Below are positions 1-8,762 of a DNA stretch of 15,761 bases, piece after piece. The stretch's first letter is position 1. The number at the start of each line of letters is the position of its first letter. The position numbers were made by a program, and so were the translations under genes. The DNA lies in NCBI GenBank assembly GCA_011051425.1, contig DRLF01000121.1, positions 1-15,761 of the forward strand, in the 5' to 3' direction. Source of the stretch: Thiolapillus brandeum. GTDB taxonomy: Bacteria > Pseudomonadota > Gammaproteobacteria > Chromatiales > Chromatiaceae. Below the pieces are notes generated by a model, which was not told the origin of the DNA, ran no database searches, and saw only the letters and a list, made by a program, of their open reading frames with translations.

Positions 1-1347
1 CTGGCGCCGGACTTCCTGGCAAATCATCTGGACAAGGACTACAAGACTCTCGCGCGGGACATCCTGTCGGCCTTCGGCGTGGATCTCGAAGACGGTCTGG
101 TGGAAGCGGCCCTGTCCACCTATGATGGTTTCGATGATCCGGAGAATCCTGTTCCCGTGGTGCAGATTGGCGAGCGGCTGCATGTCAGCGAGCTCTACCA
201 CGGGCCGACCCGGGCCTTCAAGGATATGGCCCTGCAGCCTTTTGGCGTGGTTCTGTCCGGCCTGGCCCAGGCGCGGGATGAACACTACCTGATCATGGCG
301 GCCACCAGTGGCGATACCGGTCCCGCTGCCCTGGACACCTTCCGCAACAAGCCCAACATCAAGGTGGCCTGCCTGTATCCCGATGGCGGCACCTCCGATG
401 TGCAGCGCCTGCAAATGGTGACCGAGGACGCGGCCAACCTGAAAGTCATCGGTATTCACGGCAACTTCGACGATGCCCAGGCGGCCCTGAAGGGCCTGCT
501 GGGTTCCGAGCGTTTCCGCACCACCCTGGTGGAGAAGCATACCCAGCTCTCCGCCGCCAACTCGGTGAATTTCGGGCGCATCATCTTCCAGCTCATCTAT
601 CACCTTCACAGCTATCTGGAGCTGGTGCGCCAGGGGCATATCGAACTGGGAGAGAAAGTATATCTGGTGGTTCCCAGTGGCAACTTCGGCAATGCCCTGG
701 GGGGCTACTATGCCTGGCGCATGGGCCTGCCCGTGGAAAAGATCGTCATTGCCTCCAATGCCAACAACGTGCTCACGGACCTGATCCACACCGGCGCCTA
801 CGATCTGCGCCAGCGCAAACTGATCGGTACCAGCTCGCCGGCCATGGATATCCTCAAGTCGTCCAACGTTGAGCGGGTGCTGTTCCACCTGTTTGGCGCG
901 GAACGCACCCGGGAACTCATGCGCGAACTGGACGAAGAACAGCACTATCAGCTTACCGGGGACGAGCTGCAAGCCATGCAGTCTCTGTTCTGTGCGGACT
1001 TCTGCAGCGACGATGAGGGCAAGGCCTATATCAAGGAATACTTCGAACAGGGTTACCTCATGGATCCCCACACGGCCACCTGCATGAAGGCCCATGCCAG
1101 CTGCTGCGGCCAGCCCCTGCACGCCATTGTTTATTCCACCGCCGAGTGGACCAAGTTCTCGCCCACTATCGCCAATGCCCTGACCGGGGAAAGGGACGCG
1201 CATGATATCGATGCCCTCAAGACCATCGCCAGGCTCGCCAACACGGAGATCCCTGCGCGCATCGGTGAGCTGTTCAGCAAGCCCATCACCCAGACCACCC
1301 TGGTGGACAAGGAAGACATCGAAAAGGAAGTGCTGGCTTTCATCTGA
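1..1347 (+). CDS. thrC: Threonine synthase, 5'-truncated by the window edge
   Basis: PLP-dependent enzyme that converts O-phosphohomoserine to threonine and phosphate, the last step of threonine synthesis in the cytoplasm. The reading frame is open from base 1, and 448 residues are visible before the TGA. The GTG at 79 is internal, not the start, because clear family sequence precedes it. Visible landmarks, counted from base 1, are the PLP lysine in HGPTRAFKD (K at bases 220-222, visible residue 74), SGDTG (from residue 103) and the phosphate-binding loop SGNFGN (from residue 226). The insert-rich C-terminal half fits the long, yeast-like class of the family, so roughly 40 N-terminal residues are probably missing; that figure is an estimate. 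The next gene starts 57 bases downstream with no terminator between them, so co-transcription is possible. Upstream neighbours (hom or thrB would be usual) are outside the window. Confidence 0.96.
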   Translation: MAPDFLANHLDKDYKTLARDILSAFGVDLEDGLVEAALSTYDGFDDPENPVPVVQIGERLHVSELYHGPTRAFKDMALQPFGVVLSGLAQARDEHYLIMAATSGDTGPAALDTFRNKPNIKVACLYPDGGTSDVQRLQMVTEDAANLKVIGIHGNFDDAQAALKGLLGSERFRTTLVEKHTQLSAANSVNFGRIIFQLIYHLHSYLELVRQGHIELGEKVYLVVPSGNFGNALGGYYAWRMGLPVEKIVIASNANNVLTDLIHTGAYDLRQRKLIGTSSPAMDILKSSNVERVLFHLFGAERTRELMRELDEEQHYQLTGDELQAMQSLFCADFCSDDEGKAYIKEYFEQGYLMDPHTATCMKAHASCCGQPLHAIVYSTAEWTKFSPTIANALTGERDAHDIDALKTIARLANTEIPARIGELFSKPITQTTLVDKEDIEKEVLAFI

Positions 1348-1404
1348 CGCTGATGAGGACTGCAGGCGCCTCCAGGGACCGGGACTTCAGCAAGGCATGA
1401 AATC

Positions 1405-2373
1405 ATGATCCATCACCTGCTGGTTCCCGGCTTGCTGGAGCCGCCGCCCACAGCCGGTGAGTCCACTCCGGTTCTGCGGGCGCCTGCTCTCGAATTGCTG
1501 CTGTCCCGTGGAGATCAGGAGCCGGCGGCCGATAGACTGGAAACAACTCTTTTCGAGCTGTTTGGACTGGGCGACGGGGCGGCTGCAGCGCCGTTTTGCT
1601 GGCTGGCGGATTCCGGGGAAGAGGCGACGGGATGGGTAATGCAGGCAGCGCCGGTTTATCTGCGCGCCGACCGGGATCAGCTGTTGCTGTTTGAACTGGA
1701 TGAGGAGCAGCTCAGCCTGGCGGATGCCGAGGCTTATGCAGCAGTATTCAATGAGCACTTTGCCGAAGACGGCCTGAAGCTTAAAATAGCTTCTCCCCTG
1801 CGCTGGTACCTGTTTCCGCAAAGGCCTGTCGAAGCCACATTCTCTCCTCTGTCCGAGGTGTCCGGACGCAGCGTCGCTGCTTTTATGCCTGAAGGAAAGG
1901 ATGCAGCTTACTGGGCTGGGGTCGCCAACGAGATTCAGATGCTGTTCTTTCAGCTGGCAGAGAAGCGGGAAAACGAAATGCAGGGCGCTGTACCTGTCAG
2001 TGGCCTGTGGTTTAGCAGTGCCGGCACATTGCCTTCCGACAGGCCTGTGGCGCCGCTCGAGGCAGAAGGGGATGACTGTCTGCTTGCAGGGCTGATGCGA
2101 TATGCAGCAGGAACCGATGCCCGGCATGCACTTCATTTCCTGGACGGAATGGAACGGGCCCGCCGACGGCAGGATGCCGGGGCCTGGCAGCAGGCACTGG
2201 ACGATCTGGGCCATCGGCTCGACAGGCTGATGAGTGACGCGGACGAGCTTTATTTGTATGCAGGGTACGGAAAAGCCTACCATTGGAAAAAGCACATGAA
2301 ATATCGCCTGTGGCGCAGCAGACAGCGGTTCGGATCGGTTCTTGCGGAATTGGAAAAAGGAAAACAGGTATGA
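1405..2373 (+). CDS. RpfE-family (COG4255-like) protein of unknown function
   Basis: A 322-residue soluble protein with no signal peptide or membrane segment. It matches, from memory, the poorly characterised family named after Xanthomonas rpfE, which often lies beside recJ and is unrelated to mycobacterial resuscitation factors. Hallmarks seen are the N-terminal LLVPGLLEP, YLRADRD (residues 85-91), RWYL (133-136), NEIQML (175-180), and a PVSGLWFSSAGTLP-type segment just after it. The C-terminal third is charged and helical, rich in Arg, Asp and Glu, and is the least family-like part. The ATG at 1405 has a weak AAGG about 9 bases upstream. The stop overlaps the next start as ATGA (2370-2373), so the gene is translationally coupled to the RND adaptor. 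No recJ is visible. The biochemical function is unknown. Family assignment is fairly sure; any regulatory role is inference. Confidence 0.78.
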   Translation: MIHHLLVPGLLEPPPTAGESTPVLRAPALELLLSRGDQEPAADRLETTLFELFGLGDGAAAAPFCWLADSGEEATGWVMQAAPVYLRADRDQLLLFELDEEQLSLADAEAYAAVFNEHFAEDGLKLKIASPLRWYLFPQRPVEATFSPLSEVSGRSVAAFMPEGKDAAYWAGVANEIQMLFFQLAEKRENEMQGAVPVSGLWFSSAGTLPSDRPVAPLEAEGDDCLLAGLMRYAAGTDARHALHFLDGMERARRRQDAGAWQQALDDLGHRLDRLMSDADELYLYAGYGKAYHWKKHMKYRLWRSRQRFGSVLAELEKGKQV

Positions 2374-3527
2374 GATTTGTTCTGACGATGGTTTTTCTGG
2401 GTATCTCCCTCGCGGGTTGTGAGGAGAAGCCAAAGGAAGCGCCCCCGCCGCCACCTCCGGAAGTCACGGTTCTGACCGTGGTGGAAAAGGATACGCCGCT
2501 TTCCTTCGAATTCGTGGGCAAGACGGTCAGTTCCCGCAAGGTGGAAATCCGCTCGCGTGTCGAAGGCTTCCTGGAAAAACGGCTGTACCAGGAAGGTTCC
2601 AGGGTGAAGGAGGGACAGCCCATGTTCCAGATGGATGCCAAACCCTTCGAGGCGGATGTACTGGCGGCCAAGGCCGGCCTGGCACAGCAGGAAGCCCGGC
2701 TGAAGACGGCAACCATCAACCTCAATCGTGTGAGACCCCTGGCCAGGAAAAAAGCCGTGGCCCAAAAGGAACTGGATGAGGCCGAGGGCAACTATTATTC
2801 TGCCGCTGCCGCCGTGGAAGCGGCCAAGGCCAACCTGACACAGGCAGAACTGAAGCTGGGTTATACGCTGATCAAATCACCTGTCAGCGGTCTTTCCAGT
2901 TATGCGGTGCAGCAGGAGGGAGCCTATATCGGCATGGGTACGGGCAGCCTGCTGACCTATGTGGCGCAGATCGATCCGATGTGGGTGGAACTGAGCATTT
3001 CCGAAAATCAGACGCTCCAGTACGCAAGACAGAAACGGGCCGGACTCGTGCGCGCACCGGAGAATGACCGTTTCACCATCAAACTGTTGCTCGCAGACGG
3101 GCGCGAATATGCCCATGAGGGGGTGGTGACCTTTGCCGATGCCTCCATCAGCGAACAGACGGGTACCTTCCTGGTGCGTGCGGAAGTGGCCAATCCCGAT
3201 GATATCCTGCGCCCTGGCCAGTTCGTACGGGTCCTGCTGCAGGGTGCGATCCGCCCCCATGCCATACTGCTGCCAAAAATCGCGGTGCAACAGGGAAAGA
3301 ACGGCAGCTTTGTATGGGTGATCGATGAACAGGATAAGGCGCAGTACCGTGCGGTCGAACCCGGGCCGTGGCAGGGTGAAAACTGGTTCATCGATGATGG
3401 CCTGAAAGCAGGTGACAGGGTGGTTGTCGAGGGCGCGGGAAAACTGCGTGAAGGGGTGAAAGTCAGCATAGCAGCCGCAAAACCGGAAGAAGGCAAGGCC
3501 GCTGCCGGGGACAAACCCGCCTCATGA
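2370..3527 (+). CDS. RND efflux periplasmic adaptor (membrane fusion) lipoprotein
   Basis: A 385-residue membrane fusion protein of the AcrA/MexA type that bridges the inner-membrane RND pump and the outer-membrane channel. It has a short lipoprotein signal peptide with lipobox LAGC and lipidation at C17, followed by a linker with six consecutive prolines (25-30). After that come the first half of the lipoyl domain (VEGFLEKRLYQEGSRVKEG), an alanine- and glutamine-rich helical hairpin (about 95-160), the second lipoyl half (LIKSPVSGLSS), then the beta-barrel and membrane-proximal domains, including the conserved DPMWVELSISE and LRPGQFVRV. The ATG at 2370 was preferred over one at 2283 because the lipoprotein signal begins there, an AAGGA lies about 6-8 bases upstream, and it forms an ATGA overlap with the preceding stop. 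The gene ends in another ATGA overlap with the pump gene. The transported substrate cannot be read from the sequence. Confidence 0.93.
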   Translation: MRFVLTMVFLGISLAGCEEKPKEAPPPPPPEVTVLTVVEKDTPLSFEFVGKTVSSRKVEIRSRVEGFLEKRLYQEGSRVKEGQPMFQMDAKPFEADVLAAKAGLAQQEARLKTATINLNRVRPLARKKAVAQKELDEAEGNYYSAAAAVEAAKANLTQAELKLGYTLIKSPVSGLSSYAVQQEGAYIGMGTGSLLTYVAQIDPMWVELSISENQTLQYARQKRAGLVRAPENDRFTIKLLLADGREYAHEGVVTFADASISEQTGTFLVRAEVANPDDILRPGQFVRVLLQGAIRPHAILLPKIAVQQGKNGSFVWVIDEQDKAQYRAVEPGPWQGENWFIDDGLKAGDRVVVEGAGKLREGVKVSIAAAKPEEGKAAAGDKPAS

Positions 3528-6500
3528 TTTCCGAGGTTTTCATCAAGCGGCCGGTACTGGCATCCGTACTGTCCATCATCATCGTCATCGCCGGTCTGAT
3601 CTCCCTGGTGGGTCTGCCCATCACGCAGTATCCGGAGATCACGCCGGTGCAGGTCACCGTATCCGCCAGTTACCCGGGAGCGGATGCGGAGACGGTGGCG
3701 GACAGTGTAGCCGGTCCCCTGGAAACCCGCATCAATGGCGTGGACAACATGTTGTACATGCAGTCCACCAGTTCGGCCACGGGGCAGATGACGCTCACCG
3801 TCTATTTCGATATCGACACGGATCCGGATACCGCGGAAGTGCAGGTCAACAACCGGGTCAATCAGGCGCTGCCAGAACTGCCGGACGTGGTGCGCAATGC
3901 CGGGGTGACGGTGGAGAAACGTTCCTCCAGTTTTCTCATGCTCATCGGCATACTCTCTCCGGACGATTCAAAGGACGAAGCCTTCCTGGGGAATTACGCC
4001 AATCTCTATGTACTGGATGAAATCAAGCGCGTACCCGGCGCCAACCAGGCGCAGGTCATGGGCCTGCCTGATCTGGCCATGCGGCTGTGGCTGGATCCGG
4101 ATCGCATGGCGGGGCTGAAGCTTACCGCCAAAGACATTCAGGTTGCGGTGAGTCAGCAGAACCAGCAGTTCGGTATTGGCAGCCTGGGGCAGTCGCCGAC
4201 AACGGAACCTGTCGAAATGACCTTTCCCGTGGTAACCGCGGGGCGCTTTTCCACCGAGCAGGAATTCAATGACATCATCCTGCGCGCGGATTCCAAAGGC
4301 ACGGCCATCGTGCGCCTGAAAGACGTGGGACGGGCCGAGCAAGGACTTAAGGCATACATGCTGCGCTCATCACTCAACGGCAAGGCGGCGACGTTCATCG
4401 CGGTCTATCAGCAGCCGGGATCCAACGCAGTGGATGTCTCCAACCGCCTGCGCGCCCTGATGGAAGAACTGAAAAAGAGCTTCCCCCAGGGCGTCGACTA
4501 TACCATCTCCCTCGATACCACCAAGTTCGTGCAGGCGTCCATCGACGAAGTGACCGAGACCCTGATCGTGGCCATCATCCTCGTGGTGCTGGTCACCTAC
4601 CTGTTTCTGCAGAATATCAATGCCACGCTGATCCCGACCATCGCCATCCTGGTATCCATCGTGGGTACTTTCGTGGGTATGCTGGCCCTGGGTTTCTCCA
4701 TCAATCTGCTCACTCTGTTCGGCCTGGTGCTGGCAATCGGTATCGTGTGCGACGATGCCATCGTGGTGGTCGAGAACGTCGAGCGCAATCTGAAGGAATT
4801 CAGCATGACGCCCATGGATGCGACCATAACCGCCATGAAGGAAGTGACCGGGCCGGTGATCGCAACCACCCTGGTGCTGATGGCAGTGTTCGTGCCCGTG
4901 GCCTTTCTTGGTGGAACCACCGGTGTGCTTTACCAGCAGTTCGCCATCACTATCGCCATATCTGTTGCGATCTCCAGCTTTATCGCGCTGACCCTGACAC
5001 CTGCGATGGCAGCTATCCTGCTCAAGCCCCGTGATGAAATCAGCTCAGGCTTTTTCGGCTGGTTCAACCGTATGGTGGAACGCATGACGGCGGTCTATGC
5101 CACCGGTGTGCGCTGGGTGATGAAGTTCGGCAAGACGGCGCTGCTGTTCGTGATCGCCATGCTGGTGGTGCTTTACCTGCTGTTCCGTATCGTACCCAGC
5201 AGTTTCGTGCCTTCGGAAGATCAGGGTTATCTGTTCGCTGCGGTGATGCTGCCCGATGGCGCCAGCCTGGACAGGACACAGGCGCTGACACAGAAAGTGG
5301 CGGACATGTTCAGTGAGCATCCGGCCGTGCAGGATGCTTCCGCCCTGGCGGGATTCAGCTTCATCGACGGTCAGTTCAAGACCAATGCGGGAACGGTTTT
5401 CATCGCCCTGAAGGATTTCAACCTGCGGCAGACGCCCGAGTTGTCTGCGTCGGCCGTGCTGGGCCAGTTGCAGCCCCGCCTCAACAGGCTGAAGGAAGGC
5501 GTGGTGATCAGTATCAACCCGCCGTCCATTCCCGGGCTGGGTTCCCAGGGTGGATTCGAATACTGGCTGCAGAACCTGGGAGCGGGCAACGCGGCGGATC
5601 TTGCCGCGACCACGCGCAAGCTCATCGAGGAAGCGAAACAACGGCCCGAGATCACGCGCCTCACCAGCACCATCAACGCGGCTTCACGCCAGCTCATGAC
5701 CTATGTGGACCGGGTCAAGGCGGAGACCCTGGGTGTGGCTGTCTCCGATGTCTATGCGTCCCTGCAGACGCTGTTCGGTTCCCTGTACGTAAGCCAGTAC
5801 AACAAGTTCGGCCGTGTCTGGCAGGTCATACTGCAGGCCAGTCCCGAGTACCGGGAAAAGCCGGAGGATATTCAGAACATCTTCGTGCGGCAGCACAGCG
5901 GGAAAATGGTGCCGCTGTCGGCCATCGTCAGCACCGAATACCACCAGGGACCGGACCTGGTGTCCCGGTTCAACGGTTTCATGGCAGCCAAGATCACCGG
6001 TGATGCCGCGCCGGGCTACAGCTCGGGAGAGGCGATCAGCACCATGGAGCAGTTATCCCGGCAAGCACTGCCGGCAGGTTATGGCTATGCCTGGTCCGGG
6101 CAGGCCTACGAAGAGAAGAAATCCGGCGGCACCTCCGCCATTATCTTCGGTTTTGCCCTGGTCATGGTGTTTCTGATCCTGGCGGCACAGTACGAACAAT
6201 GGTCGCTGCCGGCGGCGGTGCTCAGTGCGATTCCTTTCGGAATCTTTGGTGCATTGCTCACGGTCTGGCTGCGTGGCATGGAAAACGATGTCTACTTCCA
6301 GATCGGCCTGGTCACCCTGATAGGGCTGTCAGCCAAGAATGCCATACTGATCGTGGAATTCGCCGAACTGAAATACAATGAGGGGCTGTCGCCCTTCGAG
6401 GCGGCGCTGGAGGCAGCACGCCTGCGGCTGCGCCCCATTCTCATGACGTCCCTGTCGTTCATCCTGGGCGCCATGCCCCTGGTACTTGCCAGCGGTGCAG

Positions 6501-6649
6501 GCGCGAACGCCAGGCATTCCATCGGTACCGGCATCATCGGGGGCATGGTGGGAGCAACGACCCTGGCGCTGTTCTTCGTACCGCTGTTCTTCTATCTCAT
6601 CAGGAGTGCAAAGGAACGCCTGGGCGGAAAGGAGAAAACTGCGATATGA
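3524..6649 (+). CDS. RND multidrug efflux pump, HAE1 (AcrB/MexB-like) inner-membrane subunit
   Basis: A 1041-residue proton-driven exporter, close to the family's usual 1030-1050, acting as an inner-membrane trimer. The N-terminus (FIKRP, then a hydrophobic first helix and ITQYPEITPVQV) is typical. Proton-relay residues are intact: the Asp pair in CDDAIVVVENVE (D410, D411), Lys in SAKNAILIVEF (K938) and Arg in RLRPILMTS (about R970), matching AcrB D407, D408, K940 and R971. Two large periplasmic loops follow TM1 and TM7, and the halves show the usual internal duplication. The ATG at 3524 overlaps the adaptor stop (ATGA), and its own stop overlaps the outer-membrane gene start in the same way, so subunit synthesis is probably coupled. 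HAE1 predicts drug, detergent or solvent-like substrates rather than metal ions, because the metal-type (HME) pattern in TM4 is absent. No local TetR, MarR or two-component regulator is visible. Confidence 0.95.
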   Translation: MISEVFIKRPVLASVLSIIIVIAGLISLVGLPITQYPEITPVQVTVSASYPGADAETVADSVAGPLETRINGVDNMLYMQSTSSATGQMTLTVYFDIDTDPDTAEVQVNNRVNQALPELPDVVRNAGVTVEKRSSSFLMLIGILSPDDSKDEAFLGNYANLYVLDEIKRVPGANQAQVMGLPDLAMRLWLDPDRMAGLKLTAKDIQVAVSQQNQQFGIGSLGQSPTTEPVEMTFPVVTAGRFSTEQEFNDIILRADSKGTAIVRLKDVGRAEQGLKAYMLRSSLNGKAATFIAVYQQPGSNAVDVSNRLRALMEELKKSFPQGVDYTISLDTTKFVQASIDEVTETLIVAIILVVLVTYLFLQNINATLIPTIAILVSIVGTFVGMLALGFSINLLTLFGLVLAIGIVCDDAIVVVENVERNLKEFSMTPMDATITAMKEVTGPVIATTLVLMAVFVPVAFLGGTTGVLYQQFAITIAISVAISSFIALTLTPAMAAILLKPRDEISSGFFGWFNRMVERMTAVYATGVRWVMKFGKTALLFVIAMLVVLYLLFRIVPSSFVPSEDQGYLFAAVMLPDGASLDRTQALTQKVADMFSEHPAVQDASALAGFSFIDGQFKTNAGTVFIALKDFNLRQTPELSASAVLGQLQPRLNRLKEGVVISINPPSIPGLGSQGGFEYWLQNLGAGNAADLAATTRKLIEEAKQRPEITRLTSTINAASRQLMTYVDRVKAETLGVAVSDVYASLQTLFGSLYVSQYNKFGRVWQVILQASPEYREKPEDIQNIFVRQHSGKMVPLSAIVSTEYHQGPDLVSRFNGFMAAKITGDAAPGYSSGEAISTMEQLSRQALPAGYGYAWSGQAYEEKKSGGTSAIIFGFALVMVFLILAAQYEQWSLPAAVLSAIPFGIFGALLTVWLRGMENDVYFQIGLVTLIGLSAKNAILIVEFAELKYNEGLSPFEAALEAARLRLRPILMTSLSFILGAMPLVLASGAGANARHSIGTGIIGGMVGATTLALFFVPLFFYLIRSAKERLGGKEKTAI

Positions 6650-8157
6650 AACGCCTGTTGAAACAAAGCATCATTGGCCTGTCCATGGCGGTAATGGCGG
6701 GCTGCACGACCCTGGGACCGGATTACCAGCCGCCCGAGGTAGATGTACCACAGCAATGGCAGACTTCCCTGGAGGAAATTGCCACAGTCGCCGATACCCA
6801 GTGGTGGAAGCTGTTCAATGATCCGGTGCTGGATGAACTGATCCGCCTGGCGCTGGAGAACAACCGTGACCTGCGCATGGCTGCCGCCCGCATCCGTGAA
6901 TATGCGGCACGCGTGGATATCGCACGTGCCGGTCTGTATCCCAACCTGGGATACGGAGCGAATGCTGCCAGAAGCCAGGGCTCCCGCAACACCCCCGGTG
7001 CAGCGCCAGACGGCATGAGCCGGGTCGGGGACAGCTACCAGGCTGCGCTGAGCGTGGGCTGGGAGCTGGATCTGTGGGGCAGCATACAGCGTGGCACGGA
7101 AGCGGCCCGGGCCAATCTGCTCGGGGCAGAGCACGGGCGCAGGGCGCTGGTGCTGTCGCTGGTTTCCAGTGTTGCCACGGCCTATATCGAACTGCTGAGC
7201 CTCGACCGTCAGCTGGAGATTGCCAGGAATACACTGAAACGCCGGGCGGAGAACGTGGATCTTTTCAGGCTGCAGTTCGAAGGTGGCGTGGTCTCCGAAC
7301 TGGAAGTGGCACAGGCGCGGGCCGAATATGAAACCACGGCTATCCTCATACCCGCCATCGAACAGCAGATCAGGATTACCGAATTCAACCTTTCTGTGCT
7401 CCTGGGACGGAACCCGGGTGCGATCGTCCGGCATGCCAGCATCGATGACCTGGTGCTGCCACAGGTTCCGGGAGACCTGCCTTCACAGTTGCTGCTGCAG
7501 CGTCCTGATATTCTCCAGGCCGAGCAGGATCTGATCGCGGCGAATGCCCTCATCGGTGTGGCCAGAGCGGCCTACTTCCCCCACATTTCCCTGACCGGCC
7601 TGCTGGGGCTGGCCAGTGCAGAGCTTTCAACCCTGTTGGACGGTGCATCAGGCATCTGGAATGCCGGGGCTGCGATGGCGGGGCCCATCTTTTCCGGTGG
7701 CGAACTGGATGCCCGGCTGCGGGTGTCCGAAGCGGTGCAGCAACAGTTGCTGCAGGCCTACCTGTCCACCATACAGCGTGCATTTTCCGATGTGGACAAG
7801 GCGCTGATCTCCGCCCAGAAACTTCGTGAGGTGCTCGACGCTAGCAAACGCCAGGTCAGCGCGCTGAAGGACTATACCAGATACGCCAGGGAGCGTTACG
7901 ACGAAGGCTATGTCAGCTACATCGAGGTGCTCGATGCCGAGCGGCGCCTGTTCGATGCGGAACTGGAATTCACCAAGCGTCAGGGGAATTCCTATGTGGC
8001 CCTGGTAGCAATCTACCGGGCCATGGGCGGTGGCTGGGTCGGAACAGCGGAAGCCGTGGCTGATGCGGTGGATTTTCCTGCCAAAGATGCCGGCGAGCCG
8101 CGGCGCTGGTGGGATTACCCGCCGGCCACGGAGCCGGCATCCAAGAAGCAGCCCTGA
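6646..8157 (+). CDS. RND efflux outer-membrane lipoprotein, NodT/OprM family
   Basis: A 503-residue TolC-like outer-membrane channel that completes the tripartite pump. The signal peptide ends in a lipobox VMAGC with lipidation at C20, followed by TTLGPDYQPP, a classic start for NodT-family channels. Two OEP repeats are present, one around residues 60-260 (DLRMAAARIREYAARVDIARAGLYP, then WELDLWGSIQR) and one around 275-465 (LLLQRPDILQAEQDLIAANALIGVARAAYFP, then a long coiled helix and RYDEGYVSYIEVLDAERRLF). The last 35 or so residues are a Trp- and Pro-rich tail of unclear role. The ATG at 6646 overlaps the pump stop (ATGA), with GGAG 11 bases upstream. The gene ends only 23 bases before the convergent tag gene, and no Rho-independent terminator is visible there. 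Confidence 0.94.
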   Translation: MKRLLKQSIIGLSMAVMAGCTTLGPDYQPPEVDVPQQWQTSLEEIATVADTQWWKLFNDPVLDELIRLALENNRDLRMAAARIREYAARVDIARAGLYPNLGYGANAARSQGSRNTPGAAPDGMSRVGDSYQAALSVGWELDLWGSIQRGTEAARANLLGAEHGRRALVLSLVSSVATAYIELLSLDRQLEIARNTLKRRAENVDLFRLQFEGGVVSELEVAQARAEYETTAILIPAIEQQIRITEFNLSVLLGRNPGAIVRHASIDDLVLPQVPGDLPSQLLLQRPDILQAEQDLIAANALIGVARAAYFPHISLTGLLGLASAELSTLLDGASGIWNAGAAMAGPIFSGGELDARLRVSEAVQQQLLQAYLSTIQRAFSDVDKALISAQKLREVLDASKRQVSALKDYTRYARERYDEGYVSYIEVLDAERRLFDAELEFTKRQGNSYVALVAIYRAMGGGWVGTAEAVADAVDFPAKDAGEPRRWWDYPPATEPASKKQP

Positions 8158-8180
8158 GCCTTAGCAATATCATTGCCGGA

Positions 8181-8762
8181 TCAACAGCTGCCCAGCCGGT
8201 CGATCTCCTTGTACAGATGGCAGTCGGTGGTGTGGTCATTGACCATGCCCACGCCCTGCATGAAGGCATAGCAAATTGTCGATCCGACAAACTTGAAGCC
8301 GCGTTTTTTCAGGTCTTTCGCCATGGCGTCGGATGCTTTCGAGGTTGTGGGTACTTCTGAAGCCTTTGTCCAGGCATTGCGAACCATGCGGCCATCGACG
8401 AACCGCCAGATGTAGCTGTCGAAACTGCCGAATTCCTCCTGAACCGCAAGGAATGCCTGGGCGTTGCTCACTGCAGATCTGACCTTGAGGTGGTTGCGTA
8501 CGATGCCCGGATTGGTCAGCAAGGCTTGGATCTTCTTTTCCGGGTAGCGGGCTATCTTGTTTGCGTCGAAGTTGTCGAAGGCGGCACGGTAGTTCTCGCG
8601 CTTGGCGAGAATGAGCGACCAGCTCAATCCTGCCTGGGCGCCGTCCAGAATCAGTGATTCGAACAGGATGCGGTCATCATGTACAGGCCGTCCCCATTCC
8701 CTGTCGTGATAGGCCTGCTCCAGCGGGCTGGCATCAGCCCAGGTGCAACGCCTCAGACTCAA
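8181..8762 (-). CDS. tag: DNA-3-methyladenine glycosylase I
   Basis: A 193-residue base-excision repair enzyme that removes 3-methyladenine from alkylated DNA. Zinc ligands fit E. coli Tag with a constant +2 offset: C6, H19, H177 and C181 (E. coli C4, H17, H175, C179). AGLSW with W48 and the segment KKRGFKFVGSTICYAFMQ are also diagnostic. The residue matching E. coli Glu38 is Asp here (D40 in LDGAQAGLSW), a conservative change in the base-recognition pocket; from memory Asp also occurs in other members. The start is TTG at 8762-8760: its TTGA overlaps the lexA stop, a GGAG lies 6 bases upstream, and family homology begins immediately after (RRCTW). Position behind lexA implies co-transcription and SOS induction, unlike the constitutive E. 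coli tag. That consequence is inference. Confidence 0.94.
   Translation of the reverse strand: MSLRRCTWADASPLEQAYHDREWGRPVHDDRILFESLILDGAQAGLSWSLILAKRENYRAAFDNFDANKIARYPEKKIQALLTNPGIVRNHLKVRSAVSNAQAFLAVQEEFGSFDSYIWRFVDGRMVRNAWTKASEVPTTSKASDAMAKDLKKRGFKFVGSTICYAFMQGVGMVNDHTTDCHLYKEIDRLGSC

Noticed and set aside
2283-2369. Upstream ATG extending the RND adaptor by 29 residues
   Set aside because: The extension would bury the lipoprotein signal peptide; ATG 2370 has a ribosome site and the ATGA overlap seen at the other junctions.
1387-2454. 355-codon open frame on the minus strand
   Set aside because: Antisense to the RpfE-family gene; the plus-strand protein carries family motifs and coupled overlaps, the shadow has none.
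8121-8138. GCCGGC-N6-GCCGGC hairpin at the end of the outer-membrane channel gene
   Set aside because: It lies inside the coding sequence with no T run after it; not convincing as a terminator for the efflux operon.
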